From assembly GCF_014650055.1 (NCBI RefSeq), contig NZ_BMUF01000009.1, forward strand, positions 151,063-215,062: a stretch of 64,000 bases of DNA. Reading direction: 5' to 3'. The notes under the pieces were generated by a model. That model worked only from the letters and a program-made list of their open reading frames with translations, had not been told where the DNA came from and ran no database searches. Positions 52,253 through 61,944 of the stretch are shown piece after piece (position 1 is the stretch's first letter; every line of letters starts with the position of its first letter). The DNA is from Streptomyces malachitofuscus. GTDB taxonomy: Bacteria > Actinomycetota > Actinomycetes > Streptomycetales > Streptomycetaceae. Position numbers and translations under genes: made by a program.

Positions 52253-53494
52253 ATGCACGTCCTCGTGGTGCACAACCGCTACAACTCGGCGCAGCCGAGC
52301 GGGGAGAACAAGGTCGTCGACCAGGAGGTGGCGCTGCTGCGCGGGGCCGGCCACCGGGTGGAGGTGTTCGGGCGGCGCAGCGACGACATCGCCGCGATGT
52401 CCCTGCCGCGCAAGGCCGCGGTGCCGCTGCTCGTGCCGTGGAACCCGGCCGTGCGCAGGGAGCTCGCCGCCCGGCTCCGGGCCGAGCGGCCGGACGTGGT
52501 GCACGTCCACAACGTCTTCCCGCTGCTGTCACCGGCGGTGCTGGCCGCCTGCGCCGACGCCGGTGTGCCCGCCGTCGCCACGCTGCACAACTACACCCAG
52601 GTGTGCCCGCCCGGCACGCTGCAGCGGGAGGGCGGGCCGTGCACCGAGTGCGTCGGGGCGACGCCGCTGCCCGCCGTCCGGCACGGCTGCTACCGGGGCT
52701 CCCGGCTGGCGACGCTCCCCCTGGCGGTCGGCCTGTCGGTCAACCGGCGGCGGTGGTGGTCAGGTGTGGAACGGTTCCTCTGCATCTCCGCGGCGCAGCG
52801 CGACGTCCTGGTGGGGGCCGGCATGCCGGCCGAACGGCTGGCGGTGAAGCACAACTTCGTGCCGGAACCGGGTGTCCGCCGCTCGGGCGACGGCGAGCAC
52901 CTGCTGTACCTCGGCCGGCTCGCCGAGGCCAAGGGCGTGCGGCTGCTCATGGCCGCGTGGGACGAGATCGCCGCCGGCGGCGGGGTGGGCGTGCCGCTCG
53001 TGATCGCCGGCGCGGGGCCGCTGGAGCGCGAGGTGACCGCCTGGGCGGCGGGCCGCGACGACGTCCGGTACGTCGGTCTGTACGACCCCGCGCGGTGCCG
53101 GCAGGCCGTCGCGCGGGCGGTCGCCGTGGTGGCGCCCTCCACGTGGCTGGAGGCGTTCGGCCTGGTGGTCGTGGAGGCGATGGCGGCGGGCGTCCCGGCC
53201 GTCGCCGCCGGTCACGGCGCCTTCGTCGAACTCGTCGAGGACGGGGTGACCGGGCTGCTGCACCGGCCGGGCGAGCCCGCCTCGCTCGCGGCCTGCCTGC
53301 GCCGGATCACGGCCGAACCGGCCCTGGGCCGGCGGATGGGCCGGGCCGCCCGGCACCGATACGAGCAGGGTTTCAGCCCGGAGGTGGGTCTGGAGCGCCT
53401 GGTGGACGCGTACCGCTCCGCGATCGCGGGTCGGTCAGGGCCGGCTCGCGACGGGGACACCCGCGCGGGCAGGGGGGATGGGAACAGCCGATGA
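52253..53494 (+). CDS. Family 4 glycosyltransferase
   Basis: A 413-residue GT-B enzyme with VVHNRYNSAQPSGENKVV at the N-terminus, HVHNVFPLLSP, a small Cys cluster (CPPG..CTEC) shared by a GT4 subgroup, and the donor-binding EAFGLVVVEAMAAGVP. ATG 52253 is 2 bp after the polymerase stop. It transfers a sugar during repeat-unit assembly; donor and acceptor unknown. Its last codons overlap the methyltransferase start. Confidence 0.9.
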   Translation: MHVLVVHNRYNSAQPSGENKVVDQEVALLRGAGHRVEVFGRRSDDIAAMSLPRKAAVPLLVPWNPAVRRELAARLRAERPDVVHVHNVFPLLSPAVLAACADAGVPAVATLHNYTQVCPPGTLQREGGPCTECVGATPLPAVRHGCYRGSRLATLPLAVGLSVNRRRWWSGVERFLCISAAQRDVLVGAGMPAERLAVKHNFVPEPGVRRSGDGEHLLYLGRLAEAKGVRLLMAAWDEIAAGGGVGVPLVIAGAGPLEREVTAWAAGRDDVRYVGLYDPARCRQAVARAVAVVAPSTWLEAFGLVVVEAMAAGVPAVAAGHGAFVELVEDGVTGLLHRPGEPASLAACLRRITAEPALGRRMGRAARHRYEQGFSPEVGLERLVDAYRSAIAGRSGPARDGDTRAGRGDGNSR

Positions 53495-54741
53495 CACGAT
53501 GCCGACTCTGCGGCTCGGAAGCGATGGCGAGCGTCGTCGACCTGGGGGCGACGCCGCCGTGCGAGAGCTTCCTCGCCGCGGACCAACTGGACCTGCCGGA
53601 GCCCGCGTACCCGCTGCATCTGCGGGTGTGCACCGACTGCTGGCTGGCGCAGATCCCTCCGCTGATCACGCCGGAGGAGACGTTCAAGGAGTACGCGTAC
53701 TTCTCCTCGTACTCGACCTCGTGGGTGGAGCACGCGCGCACGTTCGTCGCCGGGGCCGTCGAGCGGCTGGGGCTGGGCACCGACGCGTTCGTGGTGGAGG
53801 TCGCGAGCAACGACGGCTATCTGCTGCGGCACATGGTGGAGCGCGGGATCCGCTGCCTCGGCATCGAGCCGTCGGTGAACGTCGGAGCCGCGGCGCGGGA
53901 CGCGGGTGTGCCCACGCTCACCGAGTTCCTCGACCCGGCCGTGGGCACCGCCGTCCGCGAGGAGCACGGCCCGGCGGACCTGGTCGTGGCCAACAACGTG
54001 TACGCGCACATCCCCGACGTGGTCGGGTTCACCCGGGGCCTGCGCGCCCTGGTCGCCGACGACGGGTGGGTCTCCGTCGAGGTGCAGCACCTGCTCACCC
54101 TGATCGAGGAGAACCAGTACGACACGATCTACCACGAGCACTTCCAGTACTACACCGTCGCCTCCGCGATCCGGGCGCTGGCGAGCGGCGGACTCGCGCT
54201 CGTGGACGTCGAGTTGCTGCCCACGCACGGCGGCTCGCTGCGGCTGTGGGCGCGGCCCGCCGAGACGGCCGGCGAGCCCACCCGGCGGGTGGCCGAGGTG
54301 CTGGACCGGGAGAAGGCCGCCGGGTTGCGGGAGCTGTCCGGGTACACCCAGTTCTCCGCCCGGGTGGCCAAGGTGCGCCGGGACCTGCTGCGGTTCCTCG
54401 TCGAGGCGGCCGAGGAAGGGAAGACGGTCGTCGGCTACGGCGCCCCGGGCAAGGGCAACACCCTGCTCAACCACTGCGCCATCCGGCCCGACCTGCTCCC
54501 GTACACCGTCGACCGCAACCCCTACAAGCACGGCAGGTTCACCCCGGGCACCCGCATCCCGGTCCTGCCTCCGGAGCGGATCGCCGCCGACCGGCCGGAC
54601 TACGTCCTCGTCCTGCCGTGGAACCTGCGGGACGAGCTGGTCGAGCAGCTGTCGTACGTGCACGACTGGGGCGGCCGGCTGGTCTTTCCGATCCCGGAAC
54701 TGAGCGTCGTCGAGGTCGCGTCCCGAGAGGTGACAGCATGA
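53491..54741 (+). CDS. SAM-dependent sugar C-methyltransferase (TylCIII-like)
   Basis: A 416-residue enzyme with an N-terminal zinc-ribbon-like segment (CRLCGSE and CTDCW), a class I SAM domain with VEVASNDGYLL, and a C-terminal domain with GYGAPGKGNTLLNH. This three-part layout is that of NDP-4-keto-6-deoxyhexose C-3 methyltransferases such as TylCIII. The His-Tyr pair HEHFQYYT matches the active site. ATG 53491 overlaps the preceding stop. It would add a branch methyl to a deoxysugar made with the next enzymes. Confidence 0.88.
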   Translation: MTRCRLCGSEAMASVVDLGATPPCESFLAADQLDLPEPAYPLHLRVCTDCWLAQIPPLITPEETFKEYAYFSSYSTSWVEHARTFVAGAVERLGLGTDAFVVEVASNDGYLLRHMVERGIRCLGIEPSVNVGAAARDAGVPTLTEFLDPAVGTAVREEHGPADLVVANNVYAHIPDVVGFTRGLRALVADDGWVSVEVQHLLTLIEENQYDTIYHEHFQYYTVASAIRALASGGLALVDVELLPTHGGSLRLWARPAETAGEPTRRVAEVLDREKAAGLRELSGYTQFSARVAKVRRDLLRFLVEAAEEGKTVVGYGAPGKGNTLLNHCAIRPDLLPYTVDRNPYKHGRFTPGTRIPVLPPERIAADRPDYVLVLPWNLRDELVEQLSYVHDWGGRLVFPIPELSVVEVASREVTA

Positions 54742-55532
54742 AAGTCGTTCTGTTCTGCGGCGGTTACGGCATGCGGATGCGCGAAGGCGCCTCCGACGAC
54801 GTGCCCAAGCCGATGGCGATGGTCGGCCCGCGGCCGCTGATCTGGCACGTGATGCGCTACTACGCGCACTACGGGCACACGGAGTTCATCCTGTGCCTCG
54901 GCTACGGGGCGCACCACATCAAGGACTTCTTCCTCACCTACGAGGAGACGACGTCCAACGACTTCGTGCTGCGCGGCGGGCGGACCGAGCTGCTGTCCAC
55001 CGACATCGCGGACTGGACGATCACGTTCGCGCAGACCGGCATCGAGTCACCGATCGGGGAACGGCTGCGCCGGGTGCGGCACCATCTGGACGGCGACGAG
55101 ATGTTCCTCGCCAACTACGCCGACGTGCTCACCGACGCCCCGCTGCCGGAGATGATCGACCGGTTCGCCCGGCGCGACGCCGGCGCGTCGATGATGGTGG
55201 TGCCGCCGCAGTCCTCGTTCCACTGTGTGGACCTGGGCGACGACGGCCTGGTGGGCGGCATCACCCCGGTGAGCGAGCTGCCGCTGTGGGAGAACGGCGG
55301 TTACTTCGTGCTGCGCCAGGAGGTCTTCGACCACATCCCGGAGAACGGCGACCTGGTCGCCGACGGCTGCGCCCAACTGGCCAAGAGCGGCCGGCTGGTG
55401 GCGTACCAGCACCGCGGCTTCTGGAAACCGACCGACACCGTGAAGGAACGGGCCGCGCTCGACGCCGGCTACGCCCGGGGCGACCGCCCGTGGGCCGTGT
55501 GGGAACGGGACTGCGCGGGGGTGGGCGCGTGA
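54738..55532 (+). CDS. Glucose-1-phosphate cytidylyltransferase-like nucleotidyltransferase
   Basis: A 264-residue sugar nucleotidyltransferase with the signature GGYGMRMRE..PKPM, LGYGAHHIKDFF and the product-side FLANYADVLTD. It resembles RfbF, which makes CDP-glucose, the first step of CDP-dideoxysugar pathways. The CDP-glucose 4,6-dehydratase normally next to it is not in the window. ATG 54738 overlaps the methyltransferase stop. Possibly another nucleotide or sugar phosphate is used. Confidence 0.83.
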   Translation: MKVVLFCGGYGMRMREGASDDVPKPMAMVGPRPLIWHVMRYYAHYGHTEFILCLGYGAHHIKDFFLTYEETTSNDFVLRGGRTELLSTDIADWTITFAQTGIESPIGERLRRVRHHLDGDEMFLANYADVLTDAPLPEMIDRFARRDAGASMMVVPPQSSFHCVDLGDDGLVGGITPVSELPLWENGGYFVLRQEVFDHIPENGDLVADGCAQLAKSGRLVAYQHRGFWKPTDTVKERAALDAGYARGDRPWAVWERDCAGVGA

Positions 55533-56176
55533 TCCGGCTCGGCACCGGCGGCACCGGCCGGATCGTCGCGGTCGGCGCGCACTGCGACGACATCGCCATC
55601 GGCGCCGGAGGCACCCTGCTGACGCTGTGCCGCGCGCGGCCCGGTATCCGCGTCGACGCGCTGGTGCTCTCCGGCGGCGGGGGCCCGCGCGAGCGGGAGG
55701 AGCAGGCCGCGCTCACCGCCTTCTGCCCGGGTGCCGATCTGCGGCTGACCGTGCTCAAGCTGCCGGACGGCCGGGTGCCCGCGCACTGGGAGGAGGCCAA
55801 GTCCGCCGTGGAGGAGCTGCGCGGGCGCACCGAGCCGGATCTCGTCCTGTCCCCGCGCACCGACGACGCGCACCAGGACCACCGCGGTCTGGCCCGGTTG
55901 ATCCCCACCGCGTTCCGCGACCACCTCGTGCTCGGCTACGAGATCGTCAAGTGGGACGGCGATCTCGGCCGTCCGACCGCGTACCAGCCGCTGTCGCCGG
56001 ACACCGCCGAACGGAAGGTACGGCTGCTGCAGGAGCACTACCCGTCCCAGCGGCACCGGCCCTGGTACGACCGGGAGGCGTTCCTCGGTCTCGCCCGGAT
56101 CCGCGGCATCGAATGCCACGAGCGCTACGCCGAGGCGTTCGCCGTCACCAAACTCACTCTCGACCTGGGGGAATGA
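55529..56176 (+). CDS. PIG-L family deacetylase
   Basis: A 215-residue zinc hydrolase with the AHCDDIAIG motif (AHxDD) and HQDH further on, which supply the metal ligands of LmbE/PIG-L N-deacetylases. It probably removes an acetyl group from an amino sugar during or before polymer assembly. GTG 55529 overlaps the cytidylyltransferase stop. The module methyltransferase, cytidylyltransferase, PIG-L, epimerase and DUF4910-like protein is tightly coupled here. Confidence 0.85.
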   Translation: MIRLGTGGTGRIVAVGAHCDDIAIGAGGTLLTLCRARPGIRVDALVLSGGGGPREREEQAALTAFCPGADLRLTVLKLPDGRVPAHWEEAKSAVEELRGRTEPDLVLSPRTDDAHQDHRGLARLIPTAFRDHLVLGYEIVKWDGDLGRPTAYQPLSPDTAERKVRLLQEHYPSQRHRPWYDREAFLGLARIRGIECHERYAEAFAVTKLTLDLGE

Positions 56177-56179
56177 ACC

Positions 56180-57205
56180 TTGCGCGTACTGCTGACCGGA
56201 CACCAGGGCTATCTGGGCACCGTGATGGCCCCGGTCCTCGCCGCCGCCGGGCACGACGTGGTCGGTCTCGACGCCGGCCTGTTCGCCGACTGCGTGCTGG
56301 GCCCACGGCCCGAGGACCCGCCGGGGCACCGCGTGGACCTGCGGGACGTCACGGCCGAGCACGTGGCCGGGGTGGACGCCGTGATCCACCTGGCCGCCCT
56401 GTCCAACGACCCGCTGGGATCGCTGGCGCCGGAACTCACCTACGACATCAACCACCACGCCTCCGTACGGCTGGCCCGGCTGGCCCGCGAGGCCGGGGTG
56501 CGACGCTTCCTGTACGCGTCGACCTGCTCCGTCTACGGTGCCGCCGGCGGCGACGACCTGGTCACCGAGGACGCCCCGCTGCGCCCGGTGACGCCGTACG
56601 CGGAGTCCAAGGTGCGGGTGGAGGACGACCTGCACGCGCTGGCCGACGGCGACTTCAGCCCGGTGTACCTGCGCAACGCCACCGCCTTCGGGCACTCGCC
56701 CCGGCTGCGCGCCGACATCGTGCTGAACAACCTGGTGGGCCACGCGCTGCTGTCCGGCGAGGTGCTGGTGCTCTCCGACGGCACGCCCTGGCGTCCGCTG
56801 GTGCACGCCGCGGACATCGCACGGGCCTTCGCCGCCGCGCTCACCGCGCCGAGGGAAGCGGTGCACGACCGGGCGTTCAACATCGGCAGCGAGACCAACA
56901 ACGTCACGGTCGCCGAGATCGCGGAACAGGTCGCCGAGGCGGTGTCCGGTGCGAAGGTGGTGATCACCGGTGAGACGGGCGCCGATCCGCGGTCGTACCG
57001 GGTGGACTTCTCCCGGTTCCGGGACGCGATACCCGGCTTCGAGTGTGAGTGGACGGTGAAGCGGGGCGCGCTCGAACTCGCCGACGCCTACCGGGAGCAC
57101 GGCCTGACCCGTGAGGACTTCGAGCGGCGCTTCACGAGGCTGGCCGTGCTGCGCGCGGCCTCCGACGCCGGGACCGTCGACGACACCCTGCGGTGGCGCC
57201 GGTGA
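56180..57205 (+). CDS. NAD-dependent sugar epimerase/dehydratase
   Basis: A 341-residue extended SDR with the dinucleotide motif GHQGYLGT, YASTCSVYG and catalytic YAESK. TTG 56180 is used. It belongs to the UDP-glucose-4-epimerase-like group that acts on nucleotide sugars; it may supply the missing dehydratase or a 4-keto reduction for the CDP-sugar. Specificity cannot be assigned. It overlaps the next gene as GTGA. Confidence 0.85.
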   Translation: MRVLLTGHQGYLGTVMAPVLAAAGHDVVGLDAGLFADCVLGPRPEDPPGHRVDLRDVTAEHVAGVDAVIHLAALSNDPLGSLAPELTYDINHHASVRLARLAREAGVRRFLYASTCSVYGAAGGDDLVTEDAPLRPVTPYAESKVRVEDDLHALADGDFSPVYLRNATAFGHSPRLRADIVLNNLVGHALLSGEVLVLSDGTPWRPLVHAADIARAFAAALTAPREAVHDRAFNIGSETNNVTVAEIAEQVAEAVSGAKVVITGETGADPRSYRVDFSRFRDAIPGFECEWTVKRGALELADAYREHGLTREDFERRFTRLAVLRAASDAGTVDDTLRWRR

Positions 57206-58494
57206 CCGCGGCGGGCTCCGGCTCCGGCTCCGGCGAGGAGATGTACGCGCTGGTGGAGCGGCTGTACCCGCTGTGCCGGAGCATCACCGGCGACGGGGTG
57301 CGCGCCACCCTGGACATCGTCGGGGAGTACATCCCGCTGCGGGTGCACGAGGTGCCGACCGGGACGCAGGTGCTCGACTGGACCGTGCCGCAGGAATGGA
57401 ACATCCGGGACGCGTACATCGCGGACGCCTCCGGCCACCGGGTCGTCGACTTCGCCGCGTCGAGTCTGCACGTGCTCGGCTACAGCGTGCCGGTGTCGGC
57501 GACGATGCCGCTGGCCGAGCTGCGCGAGCACCTGTACACCCTGCCGGAGCACCCGCGTTGGGTGCCGTACCGCACCAGCTACTACGAGCCGAAGTGGGGG
57601 TTCTGCCTGACGCAGGAGACCCTGGACGCGCTGCCGGACGGCGCGTACGAGGTGCGCGTCGACTCCACGCTCGCGGACGGTCATCTCACCTACGCCGAGC
57701 ACGTGGTCCCCGGGCAGGTGTCCGACGAGGTGCTCGTCTCCAGTCACGTCTGCCACCCGTCGCTGGCCAACGACAACCTCGCCGGCATCGCGGTGGCCAC
57801 GTTCCTGGCCCGGGCGCTGGCGGAGCGGACCCCGTACTACACCTACCGGTTCCTGTTCGCTCCCGGCACCATCGGCGCGATCACCTGGCTCGCCCGCAAC
57901 GCCGAGCGGGTGGAGCGGGTCCGGCACGGGCTGGTGCTGGCCTGCGCCGGGGACCCGGGCGGGCTGACGTACAAGCGGAGCAGGCGCGGCGACGCCGAGA
58001 TCGACCGCGTGCTGCACCACGTCCTGACCGCCTCCGGACGCCCGCACCGCATCAACGAGTTCACCCCCTACGGCTACGACGAACGGCAGTTCTGCTCCCC
58101 CGGGTTCGACCTCGGCGTGGGCTCGCTCAGCCGGACCCCGTACGCCGGATACCCCGAGTACCACACCTCGGCGGACAACCTGGACCTCGTCTCCCCGGAG
58201 GCGATGGCGGACACGCTCGCCGTCTGCCGTGAGGCGTTCGGCGTCCTCGACCGCAACCGGCGGTACGTCAACCTCAGCCCCTACGGCGAACCCCAGCTCG
58301 GCCGGCGGGGGCTGTACGACTCGCTCGGCGGCCGCAGCGACGCCAAGCAGGCCCAGATGGCCATGCTGTGGGTGCTCAGCCTCTCCGACGGCGAGCACGG
58401 TCTGCTGGACGTCGCGGAGCGGTCCGGGCTGCCGTTCGACACCGTCGCCGCGGCGGCCGGGGCCCTGCACGGCGCCGGACTGCTCAAGGCCTGA
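57202..58494 (+). CDS. Aminopeptidase-like zinc protein (DUF4910 type)
   Basis: A 430-residue protein of the family found in polysaccharide clusters and related to M28 aminopeptidases. Potential metal ligands are in SHVCHPSLANDN, then FAPGTIG and PEYHTSADN. The C-terminal 70 residues form a winged-helix-like tail. GTG 57202 overlaps the epimerase stop; GTG 57193 is another choice. No signal peptide, so it works inside the cell, perhaps on a peptide- or amide-linked sugar intermediate. Actual substrate unknown. Confidence 0.78.
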   Translation: MTAAGSGSGSGEEMYALVERLYPLCRSITGDGVRATLDIVGEYIPLRVHEVPTGTQVLDWTVPQEWNIRDAYIADASGHRVVDFAASSLHVLGYSVPVSATMPLAELREHLYTLPEHPRWVPYRTSYYEPKWGFCLTQETLDALPDGAYEVRVDSTLADGHLTYAEHVVPGQVSDEVLVSSHVCHPSLANDNLAGIAVATFLARALAERTPYYTYRFLFAPGTIGAITWLARNAERVERVRHGLVLACAGDPGGLTYKRSRRGDAEIDRVLHHVLTASGRPHRINEFTPYGYDERQFCSPGFDLGVGSLSRTPYAGYPEYHTSADNLDLVSPEAMADTLAVCREAFGVLDRNRRYVNLSPYGEPQLGRRGLYDSLGGRSDAKQAQMAMLWVLSLSDGEHGLLDVAERSGLPFDTVAAAAGALHGAGLLKA

Positions 58495-58499
58495 CGCCG

Positions 58500-59786
58500 A
58501 TGACCGTCGAGGGGGAGAAGAAAGCGACCCGGGCCGGACCCGCCCGGCGGGCCGTGGTCGGGCGGCTGTCCTGGGGACTGGCCGACCAGGCGGCCTCCAG
58601 CCTGTCCAACTTCGCGGTGGGCATCTACGTGGCCCGCTCGCTGGGTCTGACCGCGTTCGGCGTGTTCAGCCTGGCCTGGGTGACCTACGGGGTGGTGCTC
58701 AACGTCTCCCGCGGGCTGGCCACCGACCCGTTGGTGGTGCGCTTCAGCGGTGTGCCGGAGGCGTCCTGGCGCGGGGCGGTGGCCCGGTCGTCGGGCACCG
58801 CGCTCGGCGTCGGTGCCGTCATCGGCGCGGCCTGTCTGGTGGCCGGGCCGGTGCTGGGCGGCAGCCTGGGGGCCGCGTTCGCCGGCCTGGGCGTCGTGCT
58901 GCCGGGGCTGCTGCTGCAGGACGCCTGGCGGTACGCGTTCTTCGCCGCCGGTGACGGCCGGAAGGCGTTCGTCAACGACGTCGTGTGGGGCGTCGCGCTC
59001 GTCCCGGCGATGGTGGTGGCGGCCCAGGTCGGCACCGTGACCGCCTACCTGCTGGCCTGGGGCGGGTCCGCCGCGGTGGCCGCGGGGTACGGCTGCTTCC
59101 AGTCCGGCATCCGGCCCCGGCCGGCCGGAGCGCGCGAGTGGCATCGCGACCACCGTGATCTGGGCTACCGCTACCTGGTCGAGAACGTCGGCGTCAGCGG
59201 CTCGAGCCAGTTGCGGGCCTACGGGCTGGGCGTGGTCGTTGGCGTCGGCGCGGTGGGGGTGATCCGGGGCGCCGAGCTGCTGCTCGGGCCGTTCCTCGCC
59301 GTGCTGATGGGGCTGTCGCTGGTCACCGTCGCCGAGGCGGCGCGGGTGCTGCGGCAGGCCCCGCAGCGGCTCGGGACGTTCTGCCTCCTCCTCGGCGGCG
59401 GGCAGGCCGCCGGCGCGCTGCTGTGGGGCGCGGCGCTGCTGCTGGTGCCGGACCGGCTCGGCGAGCTGGTTCTCGGCGACGTCTGGCACTCCGCCTCGCA
59501 GCTCATCGTGCCGGTCACGCTCGGCGTCGCCGGCGCCGGTCTCGGCACCGGCGCGGCGGCCGGGCTCCGGGCGCTCGCCGCGGCCCGGCGCAGCCTGCGC
59601 TGCCAGCTGTTCGCCTCCACCTGCTACGTCGTCGGCGGGATCGGCGGAGCGGTCGTGGCCGGCACCGTCGGCTCGGCCTGGGGCGTCGCCGCCGCTGCCG
59701 CCTGCGGCTCGGCCGTCTGGTGGCTCCAGCTGCGGGCCGCACTGCGCGAACACCACCACTCCCTCCCCGAAGTGAGGACACCGTGA
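58500..59786 (+). CDS. Wzx-like polysaccharide flippase
   Basis: A 428-residue membrane protein with about 12 helices of the MATE/Wzx type, beginning with SWGLADQAASSLSNFAVGI. ATG 58500. It should carry the lipid-linked repeat unit from the cytoplasm to the outer face for polymerisation by the protein at 51042. It overlaps the next glycosyltransferase gene as GTGA. Confidence 0.85.
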   Translation: MTVEGEKKATRAGPARRAVVGRLSWGLADQAASSLSNFAVGIYVARSLGLTAFGVFSLAWVTYGVVLNVSRGLATDPLVVRFSGVPEASWRGAVARSSGTALGVGAVIGAACLVAGPVLGGSLGAAFAGLGVVLPGLLLQDAWRYAFFAAGDGRKAFVNDVVWGVALVPAMVVAAQVGTVTAYLLAWGGSAAVAAGYGCFQSGIRPRPAGAREWHRDHRDLGYRYLVENVGVSGSSQLRAYGLGVVVGVGAVGVIRGAELLLGPFLAVLMGLSLVTVAEAARVLRQAPQRLGTFCLLLGGGQAAGALLWGAALLLVPDRLGELVLGDVWHSASQLIVPVTLGVAGAGLGTGAAAGLRALAAARRSLRCQLFASTCYVVGGIGGAVVAGTVGSAWGVAAAAACGSAVWWLQLRAALREHHHSLPEVRTP

Positions 59787-60730
59787 CCAACCGTCCCCGG
59801 CTGAGCATCGGCCTGCCCGTGTACAACGGCGAGGAGTACCTCGCCGAGGCGTTCGACGCGCTGCTCGGCCAGACCTACGAGGACTTCGAACTGGTCGTCT
59901 CCGACAACGCCTCGACCGACGGGACCCAGGACATCTGCCGGAAGTACGCCGCGCGGGACTCCCGCATCCGCTACATCCGGCTGCCGCGGAACATCGGCGC
60001 CGCGCCGAACCACAACCACGTGTTCACCGAGTGCCGCGGCGAGCTGTTCAAATGGGCCTCGCACGACGACCTGTACGCCCGCGACCTGCTGCGGCGCTGC
60101 GTGGAGGCGCTGGACGAACGGCCGGACGTGATCCTCGCGCACAGCGGCCAGGCGGTCATCGACGCCGACGGCCGGGTGAAGGTCCCCTACGAGTACGCGC
60201 TCGCCACCGACTCGCCGCACGCGCCGGAGCGCTTCCGCAGCCTGTTGTTCGAGCCCGGCGGCGACGACTTCTACGGGGTGATGCGGGCCGACGTGCTGCG
60301 CCGGGTGAAGCCGCACGACAGCTATCACCACGCGGACCGCACGTTCGTCGCCGAGATCACCCTGCACGGGCCCTTCCACCAGGTCCCGGATCTTCTGTAC
60401 TTCCGCCGCGACCATCCCACCCGCGCCGAGCGGGCGAACCCCTCCAAGCGCTCCCGGTGCGTCAATCTGGACCCGCGCCGGGCGGGCATGCTGCACCCGA
60501 CCCCCCGGCTGCTCGCCGAGTACGTCTGGGGGTTCGTCGCGGCGATCCGCCGGGCGCCGCTGTCCCCCGCCGACCGGCGCGCGTGCTACCGCCATCTGGC
60601 CGCCTGGATGACCAGCCGGGTCCGGCCGGGCGCCGGCGAGCGGGTCGAGGACCGCGCCCCGGCCGACCCGGACCGGCTCACCGTCTCCGTCGACGCCGTC
60701 GTCGCCGGCCGTGAGGGGAGGCGGGCGTGA
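59783..60730 (+). CDS. Family 2 glycosyltransferase
   Basis: A 315-residue GT-A enzyme with GLPVYNGEEYL, SDNASTDGT and the metal-binding SHDDLY. It is probably cytosolic with a disordered C-terminus. GTG 59783. It adds a sugar to the growing repeat unit. Confidence 0.9.
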   Translation: MTNRPRLSIGLPVYNGEEYLAEAFDALLGQTYEDFELVVSDNASTDGTQDICRKYAARDSRIRYIRLPRNIGAAPNHNHVFTECRGELFKWASHDDLYARDLLRRCVEALDERPDVILAHSGQAVIDADGRVKVPYEYALATDSPHAPERFRSLLFEPGGDDFYGVMRADVLRRVKPHDSYHHADRTFVAEITLHGPFHQVPDLLYFRRDHPTRAERANPSKRSRCVNLDPRRAGMLHPTPRLLAEYVWGFVAAIRRAPLSPADRRACYRHLAAWMTSRVRPGAGERVEDRAPADPDRLTVSVDAVVAGREGRRA

Positions 60731-61944
60731 GGCCCTTGCGCGTAGGGGTGTTCGGCCTGCTCGGTTCCGGCAACATCGGCAACGACGGCTCGCTCGAGGC
60801 CGTGCTCGGGTATCTGCGCGCCGAGCACCCGGGGGCCGTCGTGGACGCGCTGTGCGGGGGGCCCGAGGTCGTCACGGCCCGGTACGGGATCCCCGCGACG
60901 CGGCTGCACTGGTACCGCGGGGAGTACCGGACCGCGTCCCGTGCGGGCGCGATCGCGGCCAAGGGGCTGGGCAAGCTCGTCGACGTCGTCCGCACCGCCG
61001 CCTGGGCGCGGCGGCACGACGTGGTGATCGTGCCGGGCACGGGCGTCCTGGAGACCACGCTGCCGCTGCGGCCGTGGGGTTTCCCGTACTCGCTGTTCCT
61101 GCTCTGCGCGACCGGACGGCTGGTGGGCACCCGGGTCGCGCTCGTCAGCGTAGGCGCCGGCAGCATCGGCAGCCGGCCGACCCGGGCCCTGACGCGCTGG
61201 TCGACGCGGCTGGCCGCGTACCGCTCGTACCGGGACACCCTGTCCCGCGACGCGATGCGGGCGATGGGTGTGGACACCACGCGCGACGAGGTCTACGAGG
61301 ACCTGGTGTTCGCCCTGCCGGCGCCGTCGGCGCACGCGCCCTCCGGCCCGCCGGGCCCGGTCTGCGTCGGTGTCATGGACTTCCACGGGAGCAACGACGA
61401 GCGTGACCGGGCCGAGGAGATCCACCGGCGCTATGTCGACGGGACGACCCGCTTCGTCCGTGCGCTGGCCGAGGAGGGCAGGCCGGTCCGGCTGCTCATC
61501 GGCGACGACCTCGACCGGCCGGTGGCCGGCGCGATCCTCGGCTCGGTGGACTCGCCGCTGGTCACCGTCGCCGAGACGGCCTCGCTGGCCGACCTGATGA
61601 AGGAGACGGCGGCCGCCGACACCGTGGTGGCGACCCGGTACCACAATCTGATCTGCGCGCTGAAGACCGGCACGCCGACCCTCGCACTCAGCTACTCGGC
61701 CAAGAGCGACGCGCTCATGACCCGGATGGGGCTGGGCGACTACTGCCACCCGGCCCGCGAGACCGACGCCGACCGGCTGCTCGGGCGGTTCCGCGAGCTG
61801 GAGCTGCGGTCGGCGGAGCTGCGGCGGACCCTCGCCGAGCGGAACCAGGCCGCCGCCGGGCGCGTGGAGCGCCAGTTCGCCGCGTTGACGGCCGCCGTGT
61901 TCCCGTCGGCCGCTCACGCCCCCACCCCGAGAGAGGTTCCATGA
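60727..61944 (+). CDS. Polysaccharide pyruvyl transferase
   Basis: A 405-residue member of the CsaB/ExoV-type pyruvyl transferase family, with GLLGSGNIGNDG at the N-terminus, VGAGSIGS and the conserved RYHNLI near residue 300. It transfers pyruvate from PEP to a sugar, forming an acidic ketal on the polymer. GTG 60727 overlaps the glycosyltransferase stop. It raises the negative charge already expected from the uronic acid. Confidence 0.86.
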   Translation: MRPLRVGVFGLLGSGNIGNDGSLEAVLGYLRAEHPGAVVDALCGGPEVVTARYGIPATRLHWYRGEYRTASRAGAIAAKGLGKLVDVVRTAAWARRHDVVIVPGTGVLETTLPLRPWGFPYSLFLLCATGRLVGTRVALVSVGAGSIGSRPTRALTRWSTRLAAYRSYRDTLSRDAMRAMGVDTTRDEVYEDLVFALPAPSAHAPSGPPGPVCVGVMDFHGSNDERDRAEEIHRRYVDGTTRFVRALAEEGRPVRLLIGDDLDRPVAGAILGSVDSPLVTVAETASLADLMKETAAADTVVATRYHNLICALKTGTPTLALSYSAKSDALMTRMGLGDYCHPARETDADRLLGRFRELELRSAELRRTLAERNQAAAGRVERQFAALTAAVFPSAAHAPTPREVP

